64,000 bases of DNA from Pogonophryne albipinna (taxonomy: Eukaryota; Chordata; Actinopteri; Perciformes; Artedidraconidae): contig CM053243.1 in NCBI GenBank assembly GCA_028583405.1, forward strand, positions 22,966,867 through 23,030,866. The letters run 5' to 3'. Under the pieces are notes generated by a model. That model had not been told where the DNA came from. It made no database searches and saw only the letters and a program-made list of their open reading frames with translations. This document shows, in pieces, positions 1-15,667 of this stretch. Position numbers and translations under genes: made by a program. Positions within the stretch are counted from its first letter, which is position 1. Every line of letters starts with the position of its first letter.

Positions 1-338
1 GGTGACTCCTGTCTGGTCCAGGCCATGTGGCTGCATGAAGCACGAGGTGGCATGTGGCTCATCTATTATTCAGTATGATTAATTGTGGAGAGGAGGTAGA
101 TGCTCTGGCAACACAAGCACAAATTACATCCCATAATAAAACACTCAAGTTAATAAGGAAGGAGAAGTGGAAGGAAGAGAAAGTCGAGGAGAATAAGAAG
201 TAGCATGATATGTCATACATGTAGTCATAAAATGTTTTAATCACAATACAAATCTTCCCTTAGAGGAGAATGTGAATGTTTGTACGACCATTTTCATTTA
301 TTTATTTTTTTAATGAAGTGCATGTTTCATAGACTCAC

Positions 339-411
339 CTTTGTAGTAGAACAAGCAGTAGTCTGACAAAACAAACCACTTCCTTTTCCACAGTCGCATT
401 CCAGAGCTGTC
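339..411 (-). CDS. plekha7: plekha7 exon: first part of PH domain
   Basis: Coding exon read on the minus strand with acceptor CTCCAG and donor GTGAGT. It gives 24 codons plus one base, beginning DSSGMRLWKRKWFVL and ending CLFYYK. This is the beta1-beta2 part of the PH domain of the PLEKHA4-7 family; the K/R-rich 'WKRKWFVL' segment is the part of such PH domains that binds phosphoinositide headgroups. The phase-1 end fits the known continuation into the rest of the PH domain, which would lie below base 1 and is outside the window. It follows the exon at 954-1058 in phase 0. Bases 1-338 hold no further exon that I can see. Confidence 0.93.
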
Positions 412-953
412 CTGGAGGTAAAGGGGAAGCACAACACACTGTGTTAAGAAATCCTCCTCGCAGGAACACATTTCAATTCTCTTTTTCATTAAAAGTGTAG
501 TTCAGGAATATAGTGACCGTTAGTGGAAAGCAAGGGGGGAGAGAAGGCTTTGTTCATATAATTAAAACAATCAATTTATATAGGTTTATTTTTCATTTGC
601 AGCATTTGGCACAAATCTGCTGTGTCTACATTTAACACACACATGTGGTCACTTACCCTTGTGATACTATTGTGTGTTAATGTTGATGTAAAGCACTTTG
701 AATAGCCTCTGTGTCTGAAAATGTGCTATATAAATAAACTAACCTTAACTAACCTTACTCTGAGTTTGGACAGGAATGTGTGTGTGTCTTACACCTTAAG
801 TAAGATTTGTAAGGGCCATCTGAGAATTCAACTTGTAAAGGTTACATTTAATAGATTATTCAACTCTACACCAAGTTCTCACACATTCTCCTTTTCACGG
901 CAGATGGGGTCTTTATTTAAGACTAACAATAAAGCAGAGGAACACCAGCTCAC
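412..953 (-). other. plekha7 intron with a SINE/LINE-type 3' tail
   Basis: Intron between two PH-domain exons. It is AT-rich. Around 660-755 it carries a plus-strand segment of the form 'gtaaagcactttgaatagcctctgtgtctgaaaatgtgctatataaataaac', typical of the 3' ends of teleost SINE/LINE copies, followed by a short CTAAC(CTTA) repeat. Nothing else was recognised. Confidence 0.6.
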
Positions 954-1058
954 CTGTTTATAGAGCCAGCCCCTCACCACCACTGGGATGTTGAGATTTC
1001 TTTTGATAGCATGATCCCTCTTGCCAAAACTGTGTACTTTTCCCAATCCTCTGGAGCC
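954..1058 (-). CDS. plekha7: plekha7 exon: linker into PH domain
   Basis: This 105-nt minus-strand exon (35 codons, phase 0 to 0) is flanked by CTACAG and GTGAGC. It reads through KVHSFGKRDHAIKRN and ends PVVVRGWLYKQ. In human PLEKHA7 the same place reads a near-identical 'KVHSFGKRD..I.RNPNVPVVVRGWLHKQ', immediately N-terminal to and entering the PH domain. The 'VVVRGWL.KQ' wording separates PLEKHA7 from PLEKHA5/6, in which this stretch differs. This exon is the strongest evidence for the gene's identity. I cannot tell which teleost duplicate (a or b) it is. Confidence 0.95.
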
Positions 1059-2237
1059 CTGTAGAAAGCATTACAAAAAGAGTTGATTATGTGGGGGCTT
1101 TACTGAAGAACTGTAATCCAATTTACTTTGCTTACCTGAGATAAAACATAGTATTTAGTAGAAAGTAGAACTGTGTAAAAATAAGGAAAAAATAACTTTC
1201 CTGGAACTCCATTCTTCTAACACTCATGAGGAAAAAGGAAATACCAACTGGTTACTCCGGAGGATGTGTGCATCAATTTATAATCAGGCATATTTTTAGA
1301 CAAGGCCATTTCAGACTACATTTTTTTGATAGTACTTTTTCAGGTGCATTTCTACTGAAATACCTGGGTATGTCGGGTTGACCAGCTGGCTAAAAAAAGA
1401 CACAAATGTTGAAGGGACAAATACCTCGTACAGAGTCATAAATATGACATGTTTTAATCAGACAAAATGAAAAAACACCAAAGGGTAAAGTGAATCAATC
1501 ACACAAATAATGACATATAAAAAGTGTTATTCTTTACATTATCTGGTTATCTGATAATAAATTGGTCCATAAAATGCCAGGAAAATGTGTTAAGAATGTA
1601 TTTTATAAAAGCCAAGGAAACTTCTTCAATATTGCGATATTTCAGATCCACAGTTTACAACAACACGATGCGTACTGTACTACTACATGAGACAAGAAAA
1701 GCAGCAAGGTTAACATTTAAAGGGCCATACAATTGTTTGGAATTTGACATTTAAAACATTTATAAAAGTTTAATCAATTATCAAAAGTGTTTGTATTAAA
1801 TATTTCTAAATTGAATAATTGCTTTTTGAAAACTACTGCAAAGTAAGAGATTAAAAATAAAATTGCAAAAAAACGTCTTTATAGTTCAGTTGTATTGAAA
1901 CATTGACAAAGTGTGTCACATATTTAGTGTAAAAAAACATGGTGTCAGCGAAAATGTCCATGATCACTGTGGAAACACCAGCAAGTGTTTTGCAAAGATG
2001 CATTCTGTACACCAGACCCCTTTCCAGTCCCTGAGGATGTGCATCTGAGTTTTATTCTGCTTGTGTACATCATTTCTATTTGTGGCCAATAATCAGAATT
2101 GCTTAGTTAGGATAACATTTTGAGTTTGAAAGAAACATTTAGATTTTCTATGAAAAAATCATTGGATAGTTTACAGTAAAACTGACAAGAAAATGACAAC
2201 AGATGAGCACTTTGTGAAGACAATCACTGATCCTCAC
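1059..2237 (-). other. plekha7 intron
   Basis: Intron of about 1.2 kb, AT-rich and without recognisable exons or repeats. Confidence 0.7.
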
Positions 2238-2349
2238 CTTTGACACTGAGCTGGCCTCCACTGCTGCTGGGGTCACAGCCTTGGAGGCGTCTGTGACCAT
2301 GCCCGGGGATCTCTGATTGGCCGCTGACTTGGACATACGGGCTTCTATC
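2238..2349 (-). CDS. plekha7: plekha7 exon: WW-PH linker
   Basis: This 112-nt minus-strand exon has acceptor CTGTAG and donor GTGAGG. It reads one base completing an Arg codon and then 37 codons starting IEARMSKSAANQRSPGMV and ending EASSVSK. Human PLEKHA7 carries 'MSK..RNQRPSSMVSETS...EAK' between its WW2 and PH domains, so order and spacing agree. Its incoming phase (2) matches the exon at 5963-6046 and its outgoing phase (0) matches the exon at 954-1058. The in-frame Met at codon 5 could start a WW-less isoform; that is inference. Confidence 0.92.
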
Positions 2350-5962
<3,613 letters not shown>

Positions 5963-6046
5963 CTGTCTTGAAGTGTGTATTCTGTGTTTTCAGGGGATAT
6001 CTGTCCTGTGACAGGGTGCCGAAATGATGTAGCCCTCAGGTTGTGG
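5963..6046 (-). CDS. plekha7: plekha7 exon: second half of WW2
   Basis: This 84-nt minus-strand exon has acceptor CTGCAG and donor GTGAGT. It supplies the last base of an Asp codon, then 27 codons HNLRATSFRHPVTGQISPEN... ending LQD, then two bases of Arg. Human PLEKHA7 has 'DHNQQTTAFRHPVTGQFSPENSEF' here: the beta3 strand and binding face of WW2 (the second conserved Trp is replaced by Phe, as in the human protein) and the start of the linker. The exon carrying the first half of WW2 should end in GA. I found no such exon in the window, so upstream exons are either beyond 64 kb, lost at the gap, or not visible to me. Confidence 0.94.
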
Positions 6047-7630
6047 CTGCAGGACAGAGAGAGATTGAAAATAGTGAGGTTGAGAGGAAACGGGCACTTA
6101 GGGAGGGAAACAAATAGTATCAAATCCACACAGCTGTGTTTCTATACAAAACCACATTACGATTTGCTTACAATGAATGCCTCAGTCAACTGTAATAAAT
6201 GGAGAGAAATAAAGCACTGCAGCCAGATCAGCTCTCTCAGCACTCTTCCTCAGCTAGCTTACCAGGCCTTACTGTTTTCTGTTAGATGAGCCCATTCATT
6301 GCATAGAGCATTTATGCATGTTACTGTCACAGGATAGAATACCAAACAGACAAGCTGCTAGGGGGGCTGGTGATGGTGTTTGGACTTTAATATATTAGGC
6401 TTTGACTCTACGTGTATTTGTTGTCTATCATATATTCATGCGTGACTAGGCAAGGACATGATTTGGGTTTTTCTACTGTTTACAACTAAATCTAAGAAAA
6501 TGAGCGAGAGCGAAGTGAGCTATTTCTATACATTTATCATTTGTCAAATACACTGATAAGGGTCTACAGCCAGAAACAACCTCTGGTCGGACACATTGAA
6601 GCACATTTCTTCCGTAAGTTGTAGTTAGAATGTGTTTGTTGTGGTTTATATAGAAATACAGCAGCTGAGGCTTCAATCATTCGTTGTGTTTGGCTTTCCA
6701 TTTATTTAGTTTCTCAAAAGTTTAACACAAAACCGCTCTACTGCAGAGTGCCTGCAAGGTGGATGGCTCTCAGTTAGCTGCCACTGTTACTCAGTACTGC
6801 CATCAATTATTCCCTGGAACTTTGACACTTGAGAAACTGTTGGAATTGTATTGCATATATAAATTGTATATAAATTATACAGAGCTTTACAAACCAAATA
6901 CATTATACAGTGTAATTGTGGAAACATCTATCAACAAAGACCTGTGTGTTTCATACTCAGGTGGACAACATGAGTATAATCTGACTTCTTTGTCCCATTC
7001 AGGTGGCTTGAAAATATGGATAGTGGGACAGTGTGTGATAATATACTGAACTGCACTATTATGCTTTCAAGCCTGGCGTTTGTCATTGTGTTTTTTTTAA
7101 TCCCCATAACCCTTTTTTTCCAATCACCATCATCCACAATCTATCACAGCAGAAAAAAAACACTATTCTTCAACAGAAGCTTTGAAATACAGCTACAGTA
7201 AAGCCATAGAATAAATAGTGCTGCTCTGCAGAGGCTAAATCTATATGTCGTTTTTTTCTCAAACATACACCGTGGTAAAGGTAAATTAATAGTTAAGATA
7301 AACAGTATTTACCCTACCTCTATATTAATTGTGCCATAGGTAAATAAATTACTATTTATCCAGAATTAAGAGGTGAAAATTCTGAGGGGGCAGCTGCAAA
7401 ATGTCAGGACTATAAAGGTGCAGAATGAAATCCAGAGAAGGTGGTGCCTCACTGCAACACCATGCAGCAAAAGGAGGGGGAGAGGAACTGAGCAGGGTGA
7501 AAAGATTTACGAGTTGACATTAAAGAAAAGTTCAAGAGGGAGCACTAAACAGGAATGATGCTCAGTATTTTTGCACGCACAAACAACATACCATCACATT
7601 TAAACAATCATACATCCATGTAAAACAGTT

Positions 7631-7670
<40 letters not shown>

Positions 7671-9715
7671 CAGGCAGGGCCAGGCTTGTTCCTGGTAACA
7701 ACTCATAATTTGCTGAGCTGCACTGGGCACACACAGCAGTGCACCAGCGTCCCCTGTTAATTAGAAATCTGCATTCTTTGAGGCTTTTGTTTTAGCCGCA
7801 TTACTTCCGAACTATTTGTCATGGAATTTGCAGCATCCCCAGTTAGTCTACAAACACTGCAGCACAGAAAGTCTATTTGTTTGCTGAAAGCAAGCTACCA
7901 TCCACACTTGTGACAATATTGTCCCAAAGGGGAAAATGAACTCTTGCTGCAGAGGAACTGAATCACACAGCTTTCTACTTAATATACTGAAGAATCCACT
8001 TTGTTTTCACTGTCACAAGTAGATACTACAATCTAATGTCACAAATGTGATGCTCTATATTGACTGTGTATACATCATTAGTTGTCTTATTACATTACTC
8101 AAGGTGAAAACAAGAAATTCTTTGAAATAATCTCTGCTTCTCGATTCATGTCTTCAACCCTATGAGTACAGTACATTTGAGTACAGTTTCCCTGAATCAT
8201 TCACAATAGCAGCAGTTCTAATCAGCAACTTGTGTTTCCGAGTCAAAAACATCTTAAAGATATGGTGTAAACATGGATACAGTAAGCTATAAATGACCTA
8301 CATGTCAACAGAAAAGCTTAAAGTAATGAGTTGATGCATACATAAACCAAATGCAACCAACATACATGTTGATTTAGAAGTTATTCAAGTTATTCAGGTT
8401 CTTTTTATCTTTACATTAAAGTAAGTATGGTCATAACAAAGCCAAACTCACACCATACAAAAAGTTTCTAAGTTGTCACTTCACTTTCTTATACTACACA
8501 TTCTCAGAATATACTATAACAATGGTAAATATAAACCACTGGCACCAAAGTAGCCTAATCACAGTGTACATTTAAAAATATGTGTTATTCTGGTAGCCTT
8601 CACAGAGATGTATTAATATTTCCTCAGACCAAAAGATGGAAGGGTCAGAAAAGCATTCCCCTCTTAACAGAGATGTTCACATCTCTTAACACAGTTACAT
8701 ACAGCACTTATCCTGACAGAAGTTCCAACAACCAACCGATCAATCTTTAAGTACATTCTTTCCCACAAACAGGCACTGCCTTACACCACTTGCTTACACC
8801 ATATGTTACAGGGCCCCAAACACTAACCATCAGGTCAAGTAAAGTTTATGCTTCCATCAGGCCAGATAAAGATGAGAAAGAATGAGTGGCATCCCTACTT
8901 GAGGAGAGGCTCAAGACGGCTTTTCCTTAATGTAGCAGTGTTTACATGTAGAGATCAAGTGTCACTACTAAGTTAACAACACTTCAACTCTAAAATGTGA
9001 TAAAAGATGCCACCTCGTCCATCACTTTGTACCTATTCCATTACCATGTACAACTATGTATAAAGCAGAAATAGCAGTTTTGTGAACACTCATTTTACTT
9101 GTGCATAAACCTTTACAGAAGAGAATTAAATTGGGCACATTTAACCGTGAATAAAGAGGGAAATGAGAATAGGGTGGTGACCTGGTTTATGTTTTAGCCA
9201 GGGCTTCTCAAAAGAAATATGCAGGTAAAACAGCACTGCAGCTCAAATCATAAAACTCTCGCTCTCCCTCAATTCTGCAACACTGGAGTCCACACTTCAG
9301 CCCTGGCATGCTCTATTATTATGTTGTCTTTAGCAGAACAAGAGGCTCAGAGTAATCCCTGTCCAACACGGGGCTACGTCCAGCAAGCAAGGGGCAGCAG
9401 CGGGCAAGGCTATGTGGTGTGAACACCTCTCTCTTTCTTCCTTACACAAATAGCAACACACTAAGGCTCCAAACTGCCTTACAACTCACATCACAATTGG
9501 TAAACACACTCTCCACACACAGTCTGTATCTATTCACCCCACTCTCACTCAGAAAAAAAAGTCCCTGTGGAGAAAAAGAAAACTCCCCAAACTGCACCCG
9601 CTACTAGCGCAGATCGCCCTGCTTCTGTTCGCTACCTACTGCTCTGCTGTATCATCACAGTGGAGACACAGTCCCACCTGCATGCCATGAGGGTGAATCA
9701 GCTGCTAGACTCACT
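6047..9715 (-). other. Non-coding: presumed plekha7 intron
   Basis: Searched on both strands for the missing WW exons without success. Contents are AT-rich DNA and a (CA)19 microsatellite at 7630-7669. Long ORFs do not coincide with splice sites or known proteins. Confidence 0.55.
7630..7669. repeat. (CA)n microsatellite
   Basis: A perfect CA run of about 40 bp followed by GGCAGG units. Confidence 0.97.
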
Positions 9716-9910
9716 GTGGTGCTGCAGCTCACGGATATCCTCTCCGCATTATCAGGGAAAGAGGAAGATGCAGATAGTGTCTCTCGTGGAGAGCAGCTGG
9801 CAACCGCAAAAAGCAGAGTAAAGAGGGGCCAGCAGGATGAGAGCAGGGGGGGGGGGGAGCTCTTTATCTCTGCTGTCTCCTGCGCGAGCGTGCTTTCTAG
9901 GAGAATCACT
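9716..9910 (-). other. Possible alternative first exon of plekha7 (weak)
   Basis: A GC-richer segment on the minus strand ends in a good donor (ACCACA then GTGAGTC at 9709-9714). It lies upstream of the WW2 exon in the plekha7 direction. Its open frame does not join the exon at 5963-6046 in phase, so if it is real it would be 5'UTR. No TATA box or clear initiator was seen. This is a hypothesis only. Confidence 0.2.
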
Positions 9911-10570
9911 CCACGCTTGCCGGTTAGATGGTAGAGATGTAAAACCCTCCCATCAGGGGAATACCTCAGTTGTTATCAGATCCTCCTCCCTTTGCATTTT
10001 CTACTTCACTCTGTTCTCTCACCTGTCACTCCTTTCTTCCCAGAATTTAATTTCATGCTAATAATCTCTTTCAAGTAAAGTTACGTCATTAATCGAGTCT
10101 TGTGAAAACGGTCTATTTTACTCCATTGTGAAAAAGGTTCCATTTTAGTGCATTTGGGGTTAGGGCTTGCGACTGCTGTCAAAATAACTTCACTAATGAA
10201 ATCGTCTGAAGTTTAGTTGGTAAGCATTTGTCACATAGGTGTGTACCTCTGAAATCCTCTGAGTGGCAGCATTGCAATAAGTTGGCATGTGGATGTTTAG
10301 CTTTTTCTCAATCCGTATGATAATGTCCTTTGACCAAAGCACCCTCACTAATGAGTGGAGTATTAAAAGCATGATCCAGAAATAGATTGAAACTTGTAAA
10401 AACATTTGAACTTTTTAGGCCCCTTTAACAGCACCACAAGGTAATTCATTGGTGGCTTCTTTTGAAGTGACATTGACCTGTGACCTATTCTAAGAGGGAA
10501 TTGAAACTAATCCCAAGTAAAGTGGCCCAGAGGAGCAGGTGGTGACACCGTAAATGTAGGCCTGAGGTGA

Positions 10571-10985
10571 ATATAGCCCTCAACAATCAGCCCCCCCCCC
10601 TACCTCACAGACCTGCTGCACCACCACACCCCTTCCCGCTGCCTCCGCTCATCAGAAGCCAACCTCCTATCCATCCCCACCCGCATCAATCACCGGACCT
10701 GGGGGGACAGAGCCTTCTCCGTCGCTGCCCCCTCCCTCTGGAACTCACTCCCACAACCCATCAGAGACTGCACTGACCTCACCACCTTCAAAAAACTCAC
10801 AAAAACTCACCTCTTCAATCTGGCTTTTAATGTGTGATTGTTTTTGTATTATTTGACTTTAACTTTAACTATATATTTATTTGTTGTTCCTTTATTTTAT
10901 TTTATCTTCACTATATCTGTAAAGCATATTTGAGCACCTGTAAAAGCGCTAACAAATTAAATCTATTATTATTATTATTAATATT
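10571..10985 (+). mobile_element. LINE (L2/Rex1-like) 3' end with RT tail
   Basis: After a C-run, one plus-strand frame reads CLRSSEANLLSIPTRINHRT, then the hallmark WGDRAFSVAAPSLWNSLP, and closes with a TFKKLTKTHLFNLAF-type ending at TGA (10834-10836). 'RAFSVAAPSLWNSLP..IR...L..FK..LKTHLF' is the conserved C-terminus of teleost non-LTR (L2/Rex-like) ORF2 proteins. The 3'UTR ends 'taaaagcgctaacaaattaaat' plus an (ATT)n tail. The copy is 5'-truncated and not autonomous. The family name is from memory of the motif. Confidence 0.85.
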
Positions 10986-12019
10986 GAATCTGACAAACAA
11001 CCATGGACAGGGGAGCAAGCTTGTGCCTCATTTCTTTCCAACACGTAGTTCATTAAGAAGCATTTTAATTCAAATACATTCCCACAATGTGATTCAGAAA
11101 AAAATTAGTGCCAACCCACGGGGAAGCACAGAAACAAGAGCTCTTAGGGCAAAGCAATTACTTTTAGCGCTATGAACACGGGCATGAAGAGCCTCTTGTC
11201 TCCCTTTATGTGGTCATTTTAATAAGCATCACAGCATCAATGTGGTGTCGAAAAACTCAAGAAGAAGAAAGGCTTCACGTCGAGCCAATAACCGGCCGGT
11301 GAGATCACCTGTTACTTCTCTGTAGGCTCAGCGTGACATTAATCTGTTGCTTTTTGATCCTTTTACTGTTGAGAATAGAACAATAAGGCAACACATTAGT
11401 TAGTTTATTATAAACATAAACAGTCAGGGTGTTTTTTTACAGTTTTAATTAAATGTATTATTATTATTATGATATTATGATGTCATTAAACTCATATCTT
11501 GAACAGTGTAGTATTACAAACGTCAGATAGTAACCTTTATTTAGACTTTCATTGTAGCTCTGAAGTAAAACACAAATCAATCTTCTTCAGTGAAACCTCT
11601 AATCACCAGAGAACAATCAACGGAAATCATTTACTTCAGGGCTTCTGACTTCATTTCAAGACCAACTCAATTAGCTGTAACAAGTGTTTAATTAATATCA
11701 TCAGTAAGCCGTTAATACTCAGATGATGTGCTTCTGCATAGTCAAACAAATAAGCAAAAAACAAACCAAAGAAGGGCCGCAACACATGAGGTTAAATGAG
11801 GTGCCATAAATTAATACTGAACTCTGTATTGACACTCTGTCATTTCTGTGTGAAAGAAACACACCCCTGGAAGCGTGAATGTGTGACAGGACATTACAGT
11901 GTGAGAGAGATACATATTATAGACCTCCAGAAACACCCTGTTATATCTCTGGCCTGGTAGGCAAAACATAATTAAGCCGTAATAACAGCAATTTGTGCCG
12001 TGGTATATCCACACACACA

Positions 12020-12340
12020 GAGCCATTAAGGAGATAAGCATTCTGCAGCAGGATTCTCACATGTTGACTGACCTTTATCAGTTTCATTGCAGAGCATTGC
12101 AGCAGCATCGCTCCGCTTCATTTCCCTGACATTTGTGGAGGGATTATCTAGGCACTTTATCCAAAGAGTTATTGGCAGATTCCACTGTCAATCAGTATGC
12201 AAATGAGGGGACACATTTCACCCTGACTTTTCCCTGTCATCACACTTATTGACTTCTATAATGATCATTGTCGTCTTTGTTTACAGCTGCAGAAACTCTG
12301 AGTTGACGGGACGACACAATGATTACAGCCGTACTGAAGA
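12020..12340. other. Candidate conserved non-coding element
   Basis: A low-repeat stretch of mixed composition with dense binding-site-like words: an octamer ATGCAAAT at about 12198, GATA and SOX-like CTTTGTTTAC near 12275. It is unlike the surrounding AT-rich DNA. Conservation was not tested. Confidence 0.25.
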
Positions 12341-14396
12341 ACAGTTATACCTCTTCCTTTATGCATGTATAGTAGACTATAATAGCATCAATGGAACAAG
12401 AAAACCCTGGTAGACACTTTTCTTTTTATGGAGTGTACAAACCACTCAAGCAGCACTGGACAGAGCGGCGAACAGGTTCAAACAACCCAAACAGGTGCAA
12501 GGCCTGGCCAGTGTTTGTACCCCTGTTAGACAGAAGGTTTGGCAGAAATTGAAAGAGCTGTCACCCTATTAACATTCAACACACACACAGATCTGACACA
12601 GCACATTTCAATGCAGTCACGACAGCCCTTCAGGCCAGGCAGTTCCAAAACATAAGCAAGGCAACAGCTAATTGCATTGCTGTGAATGCAAGAAAGGCCT
12701 GTGTTAGACCAATAACACATCATTAGGATGCAAGGAAACACTCGGCAAACAAAAAACTGAAACTCTGAGAGAAATAATGATATCCTGGATCCTGGTACGT
12801 TAACTTTAATATTTTGCCAAAGATAAATCTTTAAAAACATGTCATTGTATGCCTGTACAATTGGACATGTTTACAACTCTAAGTGGACAGCAAAAAGGAC
12901 TATTTGAAGCCTAACTCCCGTGTCCAAACACAGGCTTCACAAAGAGCCTCAAACACAATATCTTGTACACAGGAAGCTTTGTTCTAAAGTTGTTACAACC
13001 TGAAATTGTTCCAGCAACTGCCCAAGGCTAAAGAGAAAACGACCTTAGTGAGAGATGGCTCCCTACCTGACTGTGAGAGCATCAGCACTTCCTTTGCTCC
13101 ATTGGCAAAACTTTAGCTGAGTGATAAATATTTATAAAGGGTAATTTAAAGTAATTCATCAAATGCATTGTGGTTTAATATTGCCACCAACCATGACAAT
13201 AAAATGACTTTGAAAAGTACTTATCTTTGGGATCAATAATGACTGGGATATGCTGCAAAAAAAAGATTAGGACGTTTTTTGGGGCGAGCATTACTGAGGA
13301 GAATAAATCGATGAAGGGCCTCTGCAGCTTTAGGTCAATATTTAATACCACAGATTTATCCTGCACCTTTCTCACTGAGTAATGATGACTAAGAGGAACT
13401 ACCTTATCCATCTCTTCATTTTTGCGAACAAGGATTGTCATAATCTAAAGTGCGTTAATGTCTGAGTGTGTCATGGGAAATGCAGGGAGGAAAAAAGGAT
13501 ATAAACTGTTTGATACTGTTACAGACTTAATCAATACAGAAAACTCGTATTGCTTCCTTATTGTCATCATCCAAAGAGATACACTCTCCGCATTGTTTTC
13601 TATTTATGGCCCTTGTATTGCCACTTCAGAAATCATTAAAGTGTCAACTATCATAAACTTATTTGACCAAGAACTTTTTTTCATTAAAACTAGTGCGATG
13701 CTACCTACTGGGGTCGGTCTACACAAATATGTAATCTCTGCCAGGCTCTATTGACAGTATTGTTTGGGACTCTTTAAATGACAGTGATGCAAGCCTGATA
13801 AACTGAGTTAAAGAAGAAAGATGTGGTATAGAGTGGGATAAAATGAATTACATACAAATCTAGCCTTGTATAATCCTACATACTGCAACAACTTAGTTGG
13901 TTTGAAAGTTCTGACATCTTATCTAGTTTGGTAAATCTCTAAGGTCACTAAAAAAGCAACGGGAGAGAAGATTCTGCAGAGCAAATGATCTCTTAGCAAG
14001 ACAAAAACACACAATCAGCATAAGCATCCCTTACCTGACAGTGCAAAACAGAAGAGAGACAGCGTGCAAAGCACATCAGGGGAAGCTGTTAATCTTTACT
14101 ATAGTCCTTTATGCCACTTAGATGTTTTCAGTGGAGCTCATCTACTGATAACAAAAATGTTCTAATAAACCAACGAACTTAACATGTCTAATCAATTGGA
14201 GAAGGTTGACAGAAAACTCTTCTTCAAATCTTCCCCTAGCCAACTTTGAAACACATGAAGTGAGAATAGTTGATGTTTTTTTCTCCCACGCCACAGTAGT
14301 CTTCCCCTCCACTGTGATCAGCTCATCAATAGCGAAGGCTCAAAGGCACTTTGCTTTCCTTCACTGACACACACTCAGGCACACGCACAGGCACAC

Positions 14397-14427
14397 ACGC
14401 ACGTGCACACACACACACACACACACA
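14397..14427. repeat. (CA)n microsatellite with CA/CG leader
   Basis: A short CA run preceded by imperfect CACAGG/CACACG units from about 14368. Confidence 0.9.
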
Positions 14428-14946
14428 GAGTACTCAGTCAAGCTTCATCATCAAAAGTCTGAGCAAATCTCAGAGGACATGATAGCAAGAGCTTTGGCAA
14501 ATCACAGGTTAATGAAACGTACCATGGAGACCTTTGACCTCCATTCTTCAGAGGCTTCCTGGATGCATAGCTTTTATCCACTGGACCTCAGAAGGAGAAC
14601 ATAAGTGATGATCAGTAAAGGTATCTGACCATGAAAGATGGAGAACATGTTGGTCATCACTGAATACATGGCTGCGAAGTGAAAACAACGCGTCAGCACT
14701 CAGCAGGTTAACGGCAACATCTGCCTGTCCTCCGTTCCTGTCCACACTGCACTACTGCTGTACACTTTAACTTAGCACATTTAAGTATATAAAATGATCT
14801 TGTTCTTACTGTTCAGAATAAAGTTTGAACAAATGTTATGTGTCAAACATAAATATAACTTTTTCATTACGATGTTGCAGGGTGTTTCTTGTTTGTTTGA
14901 CATGTCATGCTACATTACAGGCGGACCATCAAGTACTCAAATCCCA

Positions 14947-15200
14947 CCACCTAAAGCAGGTCTGGGGAACCTCCGGCCTCCGGGCCGTATACGGACCGCG
15001 AGACCTCGAGGTAATTTATAAACACACGCAAAAAAGAAAAAAATTAAAGAAATCTAGACCACAAAATAATTAAACAAGCGAGTGCCTGTTTTTCCTGGCC
15101 AAGGTCAGGGTCCTTGAACACAACACGAGCCTAACGTGTCATCACGTGGTATATGTCTCGTCTGACAGGGGTGCAGTTCTGACGGAGAGCAACAGAACGT
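14947..15200 (+). mobile_element. Possible hAT-like transposon fragment
   Basis: It begins 'aggtctggggaacctccggcctccgggcc', a wording shared by ends of vertebrate hAT-type elements (as I recall them). The segment is GC-rich and then AT-rich, with no matching far end found. Tentative. Confidence 0.35.
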
Positions 15201-15267
15201 CGCTCCGGGCCGGTGTTGTGTCAAATTATGCACCCCAGTCGTGAAATGCACCCCCTGGCCTGCCGTA

Positions 15268-15489
15268 AAAAGCACCCCCCACAAAAAGATGCTTCTATTG
15301 ATCCCACCCTCAAGCACTTTGGAGGGTATAGTTGTAGGACTAGTACCAATACATGGAGCAAGTTTCATGTATGTGACATTATTATATATATATTGTCAGA
15401 GAGAGCAAGGGGTGCATATCGTGGCAGGCTGTTCATAAAAAGCACCCCCCAAAATAAAATGTTTCTATTAATCCCACCCTCAAGCACTT
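15268..15489 (+). repeat. Imperfect direct repeat (about 53 bp, offset 169)
   Basis: 'aaaaagcacccccca' followed by 'ttctatt.atcccaccctcaagcactt' occurs at 15268-15320 and again at 15437-15489, each preceded by a GTGCAT/TGCACC-rich stretch. This indicates a diverged tandem duplication with a unit near 169 bp. No function is apparent. Confidence 0.75.
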
Positions 15490-15567
15490 GATGTAAAAAT
15501 AAACAATACATTGTAAAGCACAATTATGCAGACAGGACGTCACAATTAAATAAAAACATATATTAAA

Positions 15568-15645
15568 TCATGTTTAATCATGATTAATTAATTTTTAAGC
15601 TGTGATTAATCTGATTAAAAATTGTAATCGTTTGACAGCCCTAAT
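15568..15645 (-). mobile_element. Truncated hAT-like terminus, inverted
   Basis: Read on the minus strand this starts TAGGGCTGTCAAACGATTAC, the same terminus as the full element at 15668. The two face each other across an (AT)n stretch, so together they form a near-perfect hairpin centred at about 15656. Confidence 0.75.
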
Positions 15646-15667
15646 ATATATATATATATATATATAT

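Noticed and set aside
13175..13441. 88-residue minus-strand ORF in the plekha7 direction
   Set aside because: No WW signature, no matching phase and no good splice sites.
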